A stretch of DNA of 64,000 nucleotides from Nepenthes gracilis. Lineage: Eukaryota; Streptophyta; Magnoliopsida; Caryophyllales; Nepenthaceae. The stretch spans positions 23,226,037-23,290,036 of the forward strand of contig BSYO01000004.1 in NCBI GenBank assembly GCA_033239525.1, in the 5' to 3' direction. The notes under the pieces are model-generated. The model was not told the DNA's origin. It worked only from the letters and a program-made list of their open reading frames with translations, and did no database searches. This document shows, piece by piece, positions 47,501 through 58,551 of the stretch; the first letter of the stretch is position 1, and every line of letters begins with the position of its first letter. The position numbers were made by a program, and so were the translations under genes.

Positions 47501-48114
47501 TTTGACTCCCTTCCTCAATAGCAATTTACTTGAGAGGTATGCTCTCTTCCTCTACATTTAGCCATCCTTAAGTTCTCCTGACTCTAAAATTTCAACTCCT
47601 CTCAAATATGAAACTTTGATTTTCAACATTTTTTTTTTACTATCTAAACTTGATGATATAACAATTGTGCAGATTGAAATGTTGATGCCTTCTGGATTGA
47701 AGAACTCAAATTCTCAAGGGGCTAAAAATAAAAAATAAGTCCTGTATCTGGTGCTTGAGAGGACCCTGAGACACTTGGGGTTCATACATTCTCTTTTATT
47801 TTTGTGGATAGTCCTTGGATTCACCCTCTTTTTTCCATGGTTGACTCTGCAGTCGCCGCTGCACTGCCACCGCTGCTGCTGCTGCTGCGTCAACACATGC
47901 TCTGTGTCTTGAGGGGGCAATGCCAAGTGATTGTTCTAGCTCTTACATCTTCCATCCTCTTGTACTACTCCTTGTGATATGCAAGACGAGTAAGAAACAA
48001 ATAAAATGTCAGCAAATTCTGGGAAATATTGTTTGTGTTCTGTTTGTTTGCTCATGACCCAGATCATTTTAAAATTGATGACTTCCATTAAATGTCCGTG
48101 TTCTGTTTCCTTTC
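47501..48114 (+). other. 3' flank of the LAZY-family gene, up to the Tat element
   Basis: Probably includes the 3' UTR. Contains a (GCT)n run (about 47,869-47,887) and an AATAAG-like signal near 47,730. No further coding exon is required, since the CDS ends in the family's IVLEI tail. Confidence 0.5.
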
Positions 48115-49000
48115 TACTCGGTCCCGTGTCAAGGCCCACGAGCAATGCCAAGCCCAGCCCATCTGCATAAGGAACCAACGTGGCGCCCAGCTAGCGGAAA
48201 ACGATGAATGAGCTGTAGCGCATTAATGGGCTACCGGAAAGCAAACAGGAGAGAGGAAAAACTAGCTAATGGAGAAGCGGCTAGCACTGTGACAACGGCT
48301 CAGGCGGCCGCTTAGGCAGCCAACCAATCCCAATTCAAAGGAAGACTAGGCATGGCCGACAGCATTCAGGAGCCTGCCCGCCACCGCAAAACGACAGCCG
48401 ATATGACCGGCGGTTAGCAACAGTGACCAGAGGCAAGGAAACCCTAGCAACGGGCATTTTGGCGCCCAGAGTCTACGGGGGAGAAGCCTATAAGAGCTCC
48501 TATTCCCCACAGAGAGAGGGATCCTGATCCTTCTTCCTCTGAACAGATCACGAGAGAGAAAGCAATCAAATTGAGATAAGACTCACGCCCTGTGGCCACG
48601 AACGAGCCCGCTTCTCTCACGATCACAATTCCCAAGTTCGTTCAGACAGCGGGAAGTTAGCCATCCATTGCGATGTATGAAGAAAGCCAGGCCTTTCGCA
48701 ACCTGCTCATTGCATCCTCCACGCTAAAACATATACATCACTCACGTTTTATCAGCATTCATCCGCACACCATCCACCCTGTGCGCCATTTTCATTTATT
48801 GCGAAAATTTGCTGACTTGAGCGTCGGAGTGGCCATGGTGGGAGAAATCTCGCCGGACCTCTGACCTCTTATTTGTTGTTTGTGTTGTGCAGGTCCAGGT
48901 TAGGAGATACGGAGACCGGACCCTCGTTTTGATGCACCTCGTGATCAGGAACCCGAAGGCTCCATAATCCGTACAGCGACCGCGGACTCGGGACGCAACA
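48115..49000 (+). repeat. 5' LTR of the 13.3-kb Tat element
   Basis: About 886 bp, ending GGGACGCAACA. It contains TATA (CCTATAAGAGCTCC, about 48,488) and the U5 motif TGACTTGAGCGTCGGAGTG (48,813). Its first six bases (TACTCG) differ from TGTTGG of the 3' LTR, so its terminal TG has been lost. Confidence 0.9.
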
Positions 49001-49001
49001 T

Positions 49002-49019
49002 TGACGCCGTCTGTGGGAA
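49002..49019 (+). promoter_or_regulatory. Primer-binding site of the Tat element
   Basis: TGACGCCGTCTGTGGGAA directly follows the LTR. Same type as at 4516-4533 (minus strand). Confidence 0.75.
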
Positions 49020-49071
49020 ACTGACGAGAAGCCTAGTGTCTCTTTCCCACCTTCCTTCCGAAGAAAAGAAA

Positions 49072-50282
49072 ATGGTGAACACAGGAGCACTACCGGAGCA
49101 CAAGCTAGTGCTCCGACAACGAACGTCGTCGCTCAAAACTAGGATCCCCCCATCGAGAGCCACGAAAACGCCCGTCCAGAGCCCGACGTCCACCGCTTGA
49201 CCTCGGACGTGGGTGACATAAAGCTAGTCCTCCACGCCCTGTGCGAACAAACGGGAACTCCATGGCCGGGGCTCCCCTCCAAAGATCTCGAGCCTCCTCC
49301 TCCGGAGAGCGAGACAGCCGTGCGGCGGCCCTCGGGAGGGATCCAACCCGGCACTGACAACGCCGCGACCTGGCGGTCCCAGCGAGGGACCCTCGCGAAG
49401 GCCGAAGTCATCCCGACCGCGGCCCGGGACAGCCACGAGCGGCGTAACCCCGTAACTTCGCGCGGACGTGGGAGACCGACCGCGCGGTGGACTCCAACAA
49501 TGAGTGACCTCCTCAAGCGGAGAGCCGGCATCCCCGACAAGCTCAACCGCACCTCCAGGACCACACGGAGCTCCACGATGTCATCAACGCGGGGAGAGGC
49601 ACTACCGACCCGTCGATGGAGGAGAAAGTCAAGGTGTTGTGGGACATCCTGCACAAGGAGAGGCCCACGCGATCCTCCGCTGACCTTCAAAGATTGCCCT
49701 TCGCCATGGACTTGCGGACCCAGCCGTTGTCGAATAAGTTCAAGATGCCCGTCCTGGAGGGGTACGATGGAAGCAAGGACCTGATGGACCATCTCAACTG
49801 CTTCCGTACCCACTTATCCCTACAGGGCGCGAGCGAGGCTCTGATGTGCCAGTGCTTTCCCGTCACCCTCAGGGGGGACGTGTTGTTTTGGTTCTATGGT
49901 CTCCCTCCGAATTTCATACGCTCGTTCGACAAGCTAGCTGACAGTTTCCTGAGTTAGTTTGCCTCCAACCGCAGAGAGGAAAGGCAACCATGGCACTTGG
50001 TCTGCCTCCGCCAGAAGTCGGACGAAAGCCTGAAGCGGTTCCTCGACCGTTTCATCACCGAGGCACGGCGGATCCCCTAGCTCTCTGACGAGCTAAAACT
50101 CAATGTCTTCGTCGCCACGCTGGCGGCGGGGGTTTTCTTTAAGCACCTGTCGCACCAGTGCCCTCAAACCTTCCGGGAGGCTGAGGCCATCGCCAGGGTG
50201 TACATCACTGCCGAAGAGGTCAATGAGGCGAAGCGCCCTGAGCGAGCGGACCGGCCCCCAAAAGCCACTAGGACTACACGGA
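49072..50282 (+). pseudogene. Gag N-terminus and first copy of a duplicated gag segment (broken)
   Basis: A candidate start ATG lies at 49072, followed by basic, Pro-rich sequence in changing frames. From 49541 comes retrotransposon gag core sequence: EEKVKVLWDILHKERPTR, NKFKMPVLEGYDGSKDLMDH, FRTHLSLQGASEALMCQ, FWFYGLPPNFIRS. In this copy FLSQ is interrupted (FLS then TAG near 49,954) and RIPQLSDE reads RIP-stop (near 50,078). The segment 49541-50282 is repeated immediately downstream. The gag core forms the particle that packages element RNA. Confidence 0.85.
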
Positions 50283-51227
50283 GCTCAACCGCACCTCCAG
50301 GACCACACGGAGCTCCGCGATGTCATCAACGCGCGGAGAGGCACTACCGACCCTTCGATGGAGGAGAAAGTCAAGGTGTTGTGGGACATCCTGCACAAGG
50401 AGAGGCCCACGCGATCCTCCGCTGACCTTCAGAGATCGCCCTTCGCCATGGACTTGTGGACCCAGCCGTTGCCGAATAAGTTCAAGATGCCCGTCCTGGA
50501 GGGGTACAACGGAAGCAAGGACCTGATGGACCATCTCAACTGCTTCCGTACCCACTTGTCCCTACAGGGTGCGAGCGAGGCTCTGATGTGCCAGTACTTT
50601 CCCGTCACCCTCAGGGGGGACGCGTTGTTTTGGTTCTATGGTCTCCCTCCGAATTTCATACACTCGTTCGATGAGCTAGCTGACAGTTTCCTTAGTCAGT
50701 TTGCCTCCAACCGCAAAGAGGAAAGGCAACCGTGGCACTTGGTCCGCCTCCGCATGAAGTCGAACGAAAGCCTAAAGCGGTTCCTCAACCGTTTCATCAC
50801 CGAGGCACGGCGGATCCCCCAACTCTCTGATGAGCTAAAACTCAACGCCTTCATCGCCACACTGGCGGCGGGGGATTTCTTTAAGCACCTGTCGCACCAG
50901 CGCCCTCAAATCTTCCGGGAGGCTGAGGCCATCGCCAAGGTGTACATCACAGTCGAAGAGGTCAATGAGGCGAAGCGCCCTGAGCGAGCGGACCGGCCCC
51001 CAGAAGCCACCAAGACTACTGGCGGACGAAAGATGGATAACGACAGCCACCGCTTCCCCGAGCGCCGTAGGACGAAAAGTTCTTCAAGTGGCCGAAAATG
51101 TCGAAAGGTCCGGTGGCGGCGAAGTGGCCGAAAATGTTGCCGGACCATGCGACACCCACCACCACCGCTTGGGACACTCGGCCCGAGAACTGCCGGACCT
51201 GCAGCAGGAGATAGAGGACCTGATTAG
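50283..51227 (+). CDS. Gag, second copy of the duplicated segment (open)
   Basis: Same order of gag motifs as the first copy, but uninterrupted: NKFKMPVLEGYNGSKDLMDH, ALFWFYGLPPNF, LSQFASNRKEERQPWHLVRL, FLNRFITEARRIPQLSDELK, GDFFKHLSHQRPQ, VYITVEEVNEAKRPER. The expected CCHC knuckle downstream is not readable in a single frame, but a frame change restores EIEDLISRGHLKRFV, which follows the knuckle in this lineage. The open frame starts within copy 1 and ends at a stop at 51225. Confidence 0.85.
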   Translation, partial: AQPHLQDHTELRDVINARRGTTDPSMEEKVKVLWDILHKERPTRSSADLQRSPFAMDLWTQPLPNKFKMPVLEGYNGSKDLMDHLNCFRTHLSLQGASEALMCQYFPVTLRGDALFWFYGLPPNFIHSFDELADSFLSQFASNRKEERQPWHLVRLRMKSNESLKRFLNRFITEARRIPQLSDELKLNAFIATLAAGDFFKHLSHQRPQIFREAEAIAKVYITVEEVNEAKRPERADRPPEATKTTGGRKMDNDSHRFPERRRTKSSSSGRKCRKVRWRRSGRKCCRTMRHPPPPLGTLGPRTAGPAAGDRGPD

Positions 51228-51982
51228 CCGCGGACACCTCAAACGATTCGTGAAGAGTTCGGGGCAGGGACTCGCAACCTTGGATGGTGAGGCCAGTGAG
51301 CCTCCGAGGGGCCGCACAGCCGCCGGTGTGGTCAACATGATGTCCTCCGCGGCCGCCGGGGGCGCTGGGCGAAGGGAGTCGAAGCCAACTTCCAGCAACA
51401 AGCGAGCAAGGATAGGGGATAGGAATGATGTCATTAACTTTTGCAGCGACGATATGGCTCATGTAACCTCCCCCCCATACCGATCCCCTTGTTATATCCG
51501 CCCTCGTTTCAGATGGTGGGGTTGACTACCAGTTGAAACGAGTTTTCATTAATAATGAAAGTTCATAGAATTTACTGTATCTCAGCGCTTTCTTTAAACT
51601 TGGATTGAGACGAAACCAGATGAAAGCAGCTGGCGGACCCTTGTACGGCCCGGACAATGAACCGGTCCCCGTACAGGGGATAGTCCGGCTGGAGGTCACT
51701 ATGGGAACCTACCCGCGCTCTGTGACGCCAGAGTTGGCGTTCCTCGTCATTGACCTACCATCTGTCTACGACGCCATATTGGGCAGACCTTTCCTCACGA
51801 CCTTTGAAGCTGTGACGTCGATCCCACACCTGAAGGTAAAGTTCCCCACCCCGTGGGGCGTGGGAAAAGTGCTCGGAGACCAAGAGATGGGACGAACGTG
51901 CTACCTGTCCCAGATCAGTCCTGCGGCACCATGCCGCCTGGATGAAGATCTTGACCTCCGCGACGAAACCTTGCTGTAGCAA
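51228..51982 (+). pseudogene. Aspartic protease region, active site destroyed
   Basis: The expected VDxGSS catalytic motif reads RVFINNESS followed by TAG (about 51,536-51,569), so the catalytic Asp is Asn and Gly is Glu. Downstream parts are well preserved: PVPVQGIVRLEVTMGT, ELAFLVIDLPSVYDAILGR (ILGRP motif) and HLKVKFPTPWGVG. The protease would normally cut the gag-pol polyprotein, so this copy cannot mature its own products. Stop at about 51,977. Confidence 0.85.
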
Positions 51983-52019
51983 GCCCGATCGGGAGAGGCC
52001 ACCGAAGCGGTCCCTTTAA

Positions 52020-53500
52020 ATCTATCCGAGCCGGAGAGATGCGTCCACGTGGGCTGATCTCTCCAGCCCACAGAATGCGACTGGCTGATTACCTTTCTTA
52101 GGGCCAACTCCGACGTGTTTGCCTGGGTTCCCGCTGACATGCCTGGGATAACGGCCTAAGTGATTGTCCACAAGCTTGGCCTTGACTCGAGCCGAAAGCC
52201 CGTTCGGCAGAAGCGGAAGAACCACTCTGTCGAGAAGTTGGTCGCAATAAGGGAAGAGGTGAGGAGACTCCTGAACGCGGAATTCATTCCAGAAGTCCAA
52301 TATCCGAAGTGGTTATCCAACGTCGTGTTAGTGAAGAAGAGTAGCGGCAAGTGGCGAATGTGTGTGGACTTCACCGACGTAAATAAGGCCTGTCCCAAAG
52401 ACAGTTTTCCTCTCCTCAGGATCGATCAACTCGTGGACTCCACGTCCAGACACGAGCTCCTGAGCTTCATGGATGCGTATTCTGGCTACAACCAGATTCG
52501 GATGCATCCAGAGGACGAGGAGCATACCTCCTTCATGACTGAACAAGGGGCATACTGCTACAAGATGATACCCTTTGGCCTCAAGGATGTCGGCACAACC
52601 TATCAGCGCCTGGTAAACAAGATGTTTGAGGCTCAGATCGGGAGAAATATGAAGGTTTACGTCGACGACATGCTTGTAAAGAGCAAAGTCGCCCACGACC
52701 ATATCAGCGACCCGGAGGAGACATTTCAGGTCCTCCGACGGCATGGGATGAAACTCAATCCCGCCAAGTGTGCCTTCGGGGTGACCTCAGGAAAGTTTCT
52801 GGGCTTCATTGTGTCCCAGCGCGGCATCGAAGCCAACTAAGAGAAGATAAAGGCCATCCTCGACCTGAACCCCTTGCGGACGATAAAAGAAGTACAGAAA
52901 CTCACCGGGCGAATAGCGGCCCTTTCACAATTCCTCGCCAAGTCAGCAGAGAAGTACCTGCCTTTTTTCAAGGTGCTAAGGGGCACTAAATCGTTGGGGT
53001 TCAGGTGGAGCAAGGAATGCGACGAAGCTTTCAGAGAGCTGAATAAGTACCTTGCTAGCCCACCACTTCTGAGCTCACCGCGCGAGGGCGAGGACCTCTA
53101 CCTCTACTTGGCTACGTCAGCAGTGGCCCTCAGCTCCATTCTAGTCGGGGAGCACGAGGGAGTGCAGCGGCCGGTGTACTACGTGAGCCGGGTGCTGACA
53201 GATGTGGAGGCCCGCTATCCGCACGCTGAGAAGATAGTGCTCGCCCTCATCTATTCAGCGTGGAAGCTGCGGCCCTACTTCCAGTTGCACCGGATCGTCG
53301 TACTAACAGATCAGCCACTAAAGTTGATCTTGCAGAAGCCGAAAACGTCCGGGCGGTTGGTCAAGTGGGCCGTCGAGTTACGAGAGTTCGACGTGGAGTT
53401 TCGGCCCCGGCCAGCTGTGAAGGGACAGGCCCTGACCAATTTCATCATTGAGGCAACGACCCCCGCTCAAGAAGATGCCGACAACCCTGGAAGCGTGGAA
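52020..53500 (+). pseudogene. Reverse transcriptase and first RNase H (nearly intact)
   Basis: RT blocks in order: KWLSNVVLVKKSSGKWRMC, FTDVNKACPKDSFPL (the CPKD signature of this lineage), SFMDAYSGYNQI, YCYKMIPFGLKDVGTTYQRL, and the catalytic YVDD intact at 52,658-52,669. A stop near 52,838 interrupts GIEAN-EKIKAIL between RT and connection. RNase H follows: LYLYLATSAVALSSIL, PVYYVSRVLTDVEARYPHAE, VVLTDQPLKLILQKP. Together these would copy element RNA into DNA and degrade the template. A TAG interrupts CVHVG-SLQP at the N-terminal edge and a TAA precedes VIVHKLG at about 52,157. Confidence 0.88.
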
Positions 53501-53515
53501 GATCACAGCCCTCCG

Positions 53516-53982
53516 GCATGGACCCTGAACGTGGATGGATCGTCCACCCAAGCAGGCAGCGGAGCCGGAGTTATGCTAAAGACACCGAGGGCACAGAGAT
53601 TATGTACTTCGTCGCACTGGCCTTCCCGGCCACCAACAACGTAGTAGAGTACGAGGCCCTCCTCGCTGGCCTGCGCCTAGCCAGGGAATGTTCCGCACGG
53701 TCATTGGTCGTGTGCAACGACTCCGAGCTTGTGGTTAACCAGATACAGGGGAACTTCGATGCGTCAAACCCACGACTCGTGAGGTACTTGGCGAAAGCGA
53801 AGACCCTGATCCCTGACTTCGACAGATTCGTGATTGAGCATATCCCCAGTAGGTCCGACAACGAGTGGGTTGACCGACTGGCCCGGGATGCGGCTACCGG
53901 ATCCCTGGAGCAGTACTCCAAGGAACCAAGGGAAGTCCTGACTGCGCCTAGCATTGACGCCGAAGGCCAAGAAATACTATGA
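53516..53982 (+). pseudogene. Second, archaeal-type RNase H (aRH)
   Basis: Starts WTLNVDGSSTQAGSGAGVML with the first catalytic Asp, then a frameshift near 53,570, then FPATNNVVEYEALLAGLRLA (Glu), LVVCNDSELVVNQIQG (Asp) and HIPSRSDNEWVDRLARDA (final Asp). The DEDD set is present but split by the frameshift. This domain between RNase H and integrase is the diagnostic Tat-lineage acquisition. Confidence 0.88.
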
Positions 53983-53989
53983 GTCGATG

Positions 53990-55166
53990 CAGGAAGCAAT
54001 TGAATGACGCCGTACGTGAAGTACCTGACCGAGGGAATCCTCCCCGATGATGCCAACGAGGCCAAATAGATTAAGAAGACAGCAGGTTAGTACACACTCC
54101 TCAGTGGAAGGATGTATAGGCGGGGATACTCCACCCCTCTCCTGAAATGCCTTATTCCAGAGGAAGCCGAATACGCCCTGAGTGAGGTACACTGGGATTG
54201 TGCGGCTCGCACATCGGGGGCAAGAATCTCGCGTTCAAGGTCATGCGACAAGGGTTCTATTGGCCGACCATGAAGCGGGACGCTATGGAGTTCGTCCGGA
54301 AGTGCGAGAGTTGCCATGTCCAAGGCCCCATGACGCATCAGCCGCACACGGAGTTGCACTGCCTCTAGTCACCGTGGCCATTCACGCAATGGGGACTCGA
54401 CATCCTCGGACCGTTACCATTGGCTTCCGGGCAAAGGAACTTCCTGATCGTTGGAAGTTCCAAATGGGTAGAAGCTGTCCCTCTTGCCAAGATCACTGAG
54501 TAGAACGCGACGGAGTTCCTCTATCAGGGTATCGTTTGCCACCTCGGGATTCCTGAGGTCGTGGTAACCGACAATGGAATCCAGTTCACCTGCAAGCGAT
54601 TCACGAAGTACTACCGCGATCTTCGCATCAAGTTGATCCACACGTCCGTGGCCCATTCCCAGGCCAATGGACAAGTTGAGGTCACCAACCGCACATTGCT
54701 ACACGGATTAAAGACCAAGCTGGAAGATGCAGGGGGCTCTTGGGTCGAAGAGCTGCCATCCGTACTCTGGTCATATCAGACGACCCCGCGGGAGTCGACG
54801 AGAGAGACGTCTTTTAACCTCTGTTTTGGGGCTGAGGTTGTAGTCCCTGTGGAGGTGGGGATGCCAAGCCTACGAGTCGAGTGCTTCGACCTGGCAACCA
54901 ACTCACAGAGGCTCCGGGAAGGCCTAAACCTGCTCTCTGAGGTTCGAAATGCGACGCAACTGCGGATCGCGGCCTATCAGCAGCGCATCGCGCGGTATTA
55001 CAACAAGTGGGTGAAGGCGCGCCCCCTTGAAGTTGGAGATCTGATCCTCCGGAGCGTAGAGGCGGCGGGAAAGACCGCAAACAAGGATAAGCTCTCCCCT
55101 GGGTGGGAGGGTCCATTCCTCGTCTCCGCAATCCTTCAGAGCGAAGCGTACAAGTTGCGCGCCTAG
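53990..55166 (+). pseudogene. Integrase with complete DDE triad, a few stops and frameshifts
   Basis: The zinc-binding region is damaged by frame changes (GSHIGGKNLAFKVMRQGFYW, then CESCHVQ). The catalytic core is intact: Asp in WGLDILGP (54,399), Asp in VVTDNGIQFTC (54,570) and Glu in NGQVEVTNRTL (54,678), followed by LPSVLWSYQTTPRESTRETS and the C-terminal VGDLILRSVE and WEGPFLVSAI blocks. In-frame stops fall after HTELHCL (about 54,366) and after LAKITE (about 54,500). It would insert element cDNA into the genome if repaired by a helper copy. Confidence 0.88.
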
Positions 55167-56286
55167 AATGGCAAATTGGTCCCTCGGACCTAGAACGCCA
55201 CTAACTTAAGGAAGTATTACCAGTGATGCCACGATAGCCCAGGTAAGACATGCACGTGCACTATGGTGAATGCTTGTACATGTGTAATACTTTTTGTTAA
55301 TAAAATTACTTTTTTAGTTATTTTACATCTCCATTTGTGTGAAATATTGACATACATGACATTCTTAAATCGAAACGACTTAGACTGCCCCTATGTCGGC
55401 AGGATATTCATCCGTCCGTAAAGTAAACCCTTGGCCGTGCGCCAAGCTGCCGGTAAAAACCTCGCCCGCACGACGGGCCAGTCCGAAAGGGCATACATCT
55501 ATTATGGCTCTACGCCAATCGACCCAGGCGGTCAAAACATTAGGCCTGGAGGCTTTGGAAGCTTACCAATTCTCGGCCAACAAAAACCTTAGGGGGCAAA
55601 TATTGCAGGCGTGTGGCGACCTTCTCACGCAGAAGAGAGCACCCTCAGTTTACAATGGTTGAGGGCTAGGACCTTAAACACGGTGATTACGACGCCTTGA
55701 GCAGGGGCCACACACCTCCAGCGTATACCACGAGACTAAGGCCTAGACCCAAAACCCGGTGACCGTGGCCTGAAAACCCGGCCGACCCTCGTTGTGGTTC
55801 TACGGGACTCGCGACGACATCCGCTTTCCCGGATCGAGCTTCCCATCAACCGCGTGAGTTGTGACGACATCCTCTGAAGAAGGACGAGCACAACGCAAGG
55901 AGGCTCCTGGTTAGGGCCTTGGCGACAATAGCTCTGCGAGCTTAGCATTCAAGTACGGGGCATGACCCCACAGACCATATTAAACGAAAGGTGTAGACAA
56001 CATACCGCATCAGAAGAGAACAAATACAAAAGAAGAAGAAACCACTCTTTATTCATTTGCCAGAAACAAGTGAAATACAAAAGTAAGGAATAATGACAAG
56101 GGGCAACCAAGTAATCTATACAAAGAAAGACTACTTCGGAGGACAAGATGGATCGGCCTCCTCGGGAAAGTTTCTCAGGGGGGATGCGTCCTTGATCCCG
56201 GCATTTCCCGGATGAAAAACTCCTTTCGGTACATCAGGAGCCACCAGGGAAGCGATCCTACGGGCCAAGCGAATACCATCCCAATA
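55167..56286. other. Spacer between integrase and antisense ORF
   Basis: No reading frame supported on either strand. Starts with TAG after the integrase, and contains an AATAAA-rich stretch near 55,295 and the conserved CTTAGACTGCCCCTATGTCGG at 55,380 that has a counterpart at the same position in the decayed element. Confidence 0.6.
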
Positions 56287-58075
56287 TCAAGTCGCTAGCA
56301 TGCACTCTGCTTCCGACGGGGTGAGCCGACCAACCATATCTCTGGTCAAGCGTGCATGGTCGTCCTCCAGAACAACGAGTGAGGCTTCCTGTTGCGCCAC
56401 TTTCCGCCGCAAGCGCCTAATCTCCTCTTGCGCCTGTTCGCTGTCCCCTTGAAGGGAGGTGACCCGAGCTCTTGCGTGATGGATGGCTTGCTGCACGTGA
56501 CGTAATCCCCTGTGGAGGAGGGCGACCATCTCATTGAAAGGATCAATATCCCCAGAAGCCTGCAGGAAAAGAAGAAGACATTAGAGGAATCCCTAAACAT
56601 GCGGCAGCAGGGAAAGGCCAGATCGAAGCGACCATACCTGAGTGGGAGCTGCGCTCTGGAAATGTGCAAAATCACCTGGCGGAGCCCCTCCCTGAGGCTC
56701 GTCTCCTTCGGCCGCCGGGGCCAAGCTACCTGGAAGGGTGGCAGACGTAGGTGCGCTGGGGGGCTCCAACCCCGAAGACGTCCCGAATGCCTCCGCACTA
56801 GCTCCCGACGGATCGGCGACCAGCGCGACTCCTTCCTCCGATGGTGAAGCTATGTCTTCGACGATCCCGCCCTCCGAAATGGGCTCCACAAAAATAATAG
56901 TTTGCTCCAAAGGTCCCCCTGACTCCAATGTTGGCGTGGGCGCAGCTAAACGTGACCCCTCAGGGTCATCAAGGTCCAAAACATCGCCCGCCATTTTCAG
57001 AGCTGCGTCCACGAATACTTCGGCAATGGAATGCGCGAGTGGCCCCCCAACTGGTTGAGACTCCACCTCGCAGACTTCGAGCACGACTAACCCCGCAGCC
57101 AGAGTTGGCGATGGTTCAGCAATCTCCCCTGGTGCCTCGCGCTCGTAGCCGCCTTCAGGACCGGACCCCAAACCTCAGCAGCAGAACTGGCAGCTTGCCT
57201 CTGGGACCTCCGTGTTGAAATCCCTCCGGCCTCCCTCAACCTCTTCAAGGGAGCCTCAACCTCATTATCGTCTGAGGACGACTCCAACAACGAGCAGCTT
57301 TCCTCCTCGTCCCCTCCGGACGATCGGGGAGCGACAACTCCCCCAGGCTCTCTCTTGCTAGGACCGGCGACTCTCCATCCCGACGAAGGCCCCCACTTGG
57401 CAGCCTTGAAAGTGATAGACGTCAAAAAGTAACCCTGGACGGAGAACTTCGCCTCCTGAGACTGGATGGCGGTAACCAACTTCGCCGCCTCCACAACGTC
57501 CTCTGCCGGCGGCTTCTCAAGGAAGAACCTCGAAATCGGGCCCCACACGCGTGAAAGCCCAGAATCAGAGGGCTCTTGCAGGAAGAAGTATCGATCCTTC
57601 CAGCCCTTAACCGAATCGGGATTGGTTCCACGAAAGTGGAAGCCCGTCTTGGGCGACATCGACACCCAGTCCTCCGACTCTGTAAAGCGAAAAATCAATC
57701 TGGCGGCCTTGGTGTCGAAAGAGCTGTCGTAAAGGCGAGCGAAGATGCACAGGGACACCAGGTAACGCAAAGCGTTGGGGTGGAGCCTTGCCACCGGAAC
57801 TCCCAACGCCTCCACCAGCACGTACAGCGTGCACGACATGAGATAACGAAGCCCCCCTCTCAGATGATGCTCGTAGACCGTGACGTAGCCCACTGGGGGG
57901 CGCTAGCTCTATCTATGGCACCAGGAGCGCGATGGCCCCAATCGCTGGAGATGCCGTAATCAACCACAGGGGCAGTAATGGAGCTGGATGTCAGGACAGA
58001 CTTTGTATTGTGAACGCCATGGCTACTCGCTCTGGGAGCCTGAGAAGAAGAAGCACTCTCTCTTTTCTTTGCCAT
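56287..58075 (-). pseudogene. Antisense ORF A: gypsy-type transposase-like protein with intron and coiled-coil tail
   Basis: The start ATG at 58075 opens MAKKRESASSSQ. A frameshift in a C-run near 57,890 leads into GYVTVYEHHLRGGLR, LHPNALRYLVSLCIFARLY, LIFRFTESEDWVSMSPKTGF and KGWKDRYFFLQEPSDS, the 'transposase (putative), gypsy type' region of plant retroelements. An acidic, Ser/Pro-rich linker follows with a second frameshift near 57,130. Exon 1 ends SAAPTQ at 56638, then a 78-nt intron (56560-56637), then ASGDIDPFNEMVALLHRGL and a heptad-rich coiled coil (EEIRRLRRKVAQQEASLVVL) to a TGA at 56287. Function unknown. It lies on the strand opposite gag-pol, so it needs its own promoter. Confidence 0.8.
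56560..56637 (-). other. Spliceosomal intron in antisense ORF A
   Basis: Donor CAG|GTATGG, pyrimidine-rich end (TTCTTCTTTTCCTGCAG|GC), 78 nt. Splicing keeps the frame (ACT CAG | GCT TCT) and removes a TAG in the intron. It is visible only on the minus strand, confirming that strand as the coding one. Confidence 0.8.
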
Positions 58076-58139
58076 ATCGCTCTCACGATTCAGGTCAAGG
58101 CAGAAAAAATCTCAGGACGAGGAGAAGTCGTGCCAGTTA

Positions 58140-58151
58140 GTTTAAATAGGC
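58140..58151 (-). promoter_or_regulatory. TATA-like element upstream of antisense ORF A
   Basis: GCCTATTTAAAC on the minus strand, about 65-75 nt upstream of the ATG at 58075. The identical 12-mer lies upstream of antisense ORF B. Confidence 0.6.
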
Positions 58152-58551
58152 AATGGAAGGCTAATAGGCGGGAAACCTAAGCGACGCCCACCACGAGTGA
58201 TTGGGACACATGCCAGCTCTGTAGCGTATCGCAGGGCCAGAAGTCACCCGCAATCATGGCCAGGCACCAGTCTGACGAGCGCGTCGCCTCAGCCGCCTGA
58301 CGGAAGTCCGCGCTGGCACATCCATATTAAATGAAGGTTTACGATAGCGAAGCCCACTACAGGAGTGCATGAATATATAATAAAAAAAAGGGCGGCAGGG
58401 AAAGACGAAAATCCAAAAACGCAGACTACGGGAGACAAAGCAGTATGACAAAACGACGAGTTTTATTGCAGCAATATATCCTGTTACAACGGCCGTCAAA
58501 AAAGAAGAAATAACAATAATGGTGGCAGCAGCATGCCGAGGTAGCTATCCG

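Noticed and set aside
47714..47926. Minus-strand frame with a Gln run downstream of the LAZY gene
   Set aside because: The Gln run is a (GCT)n microsatellite and no other part looks coding.
49139..49813. 224-codon minus-strand open frame
   Set aside because: Opposite-strand shadow of GC-rich gag sequence; no domain, while the plus strand has clear gag motifs.
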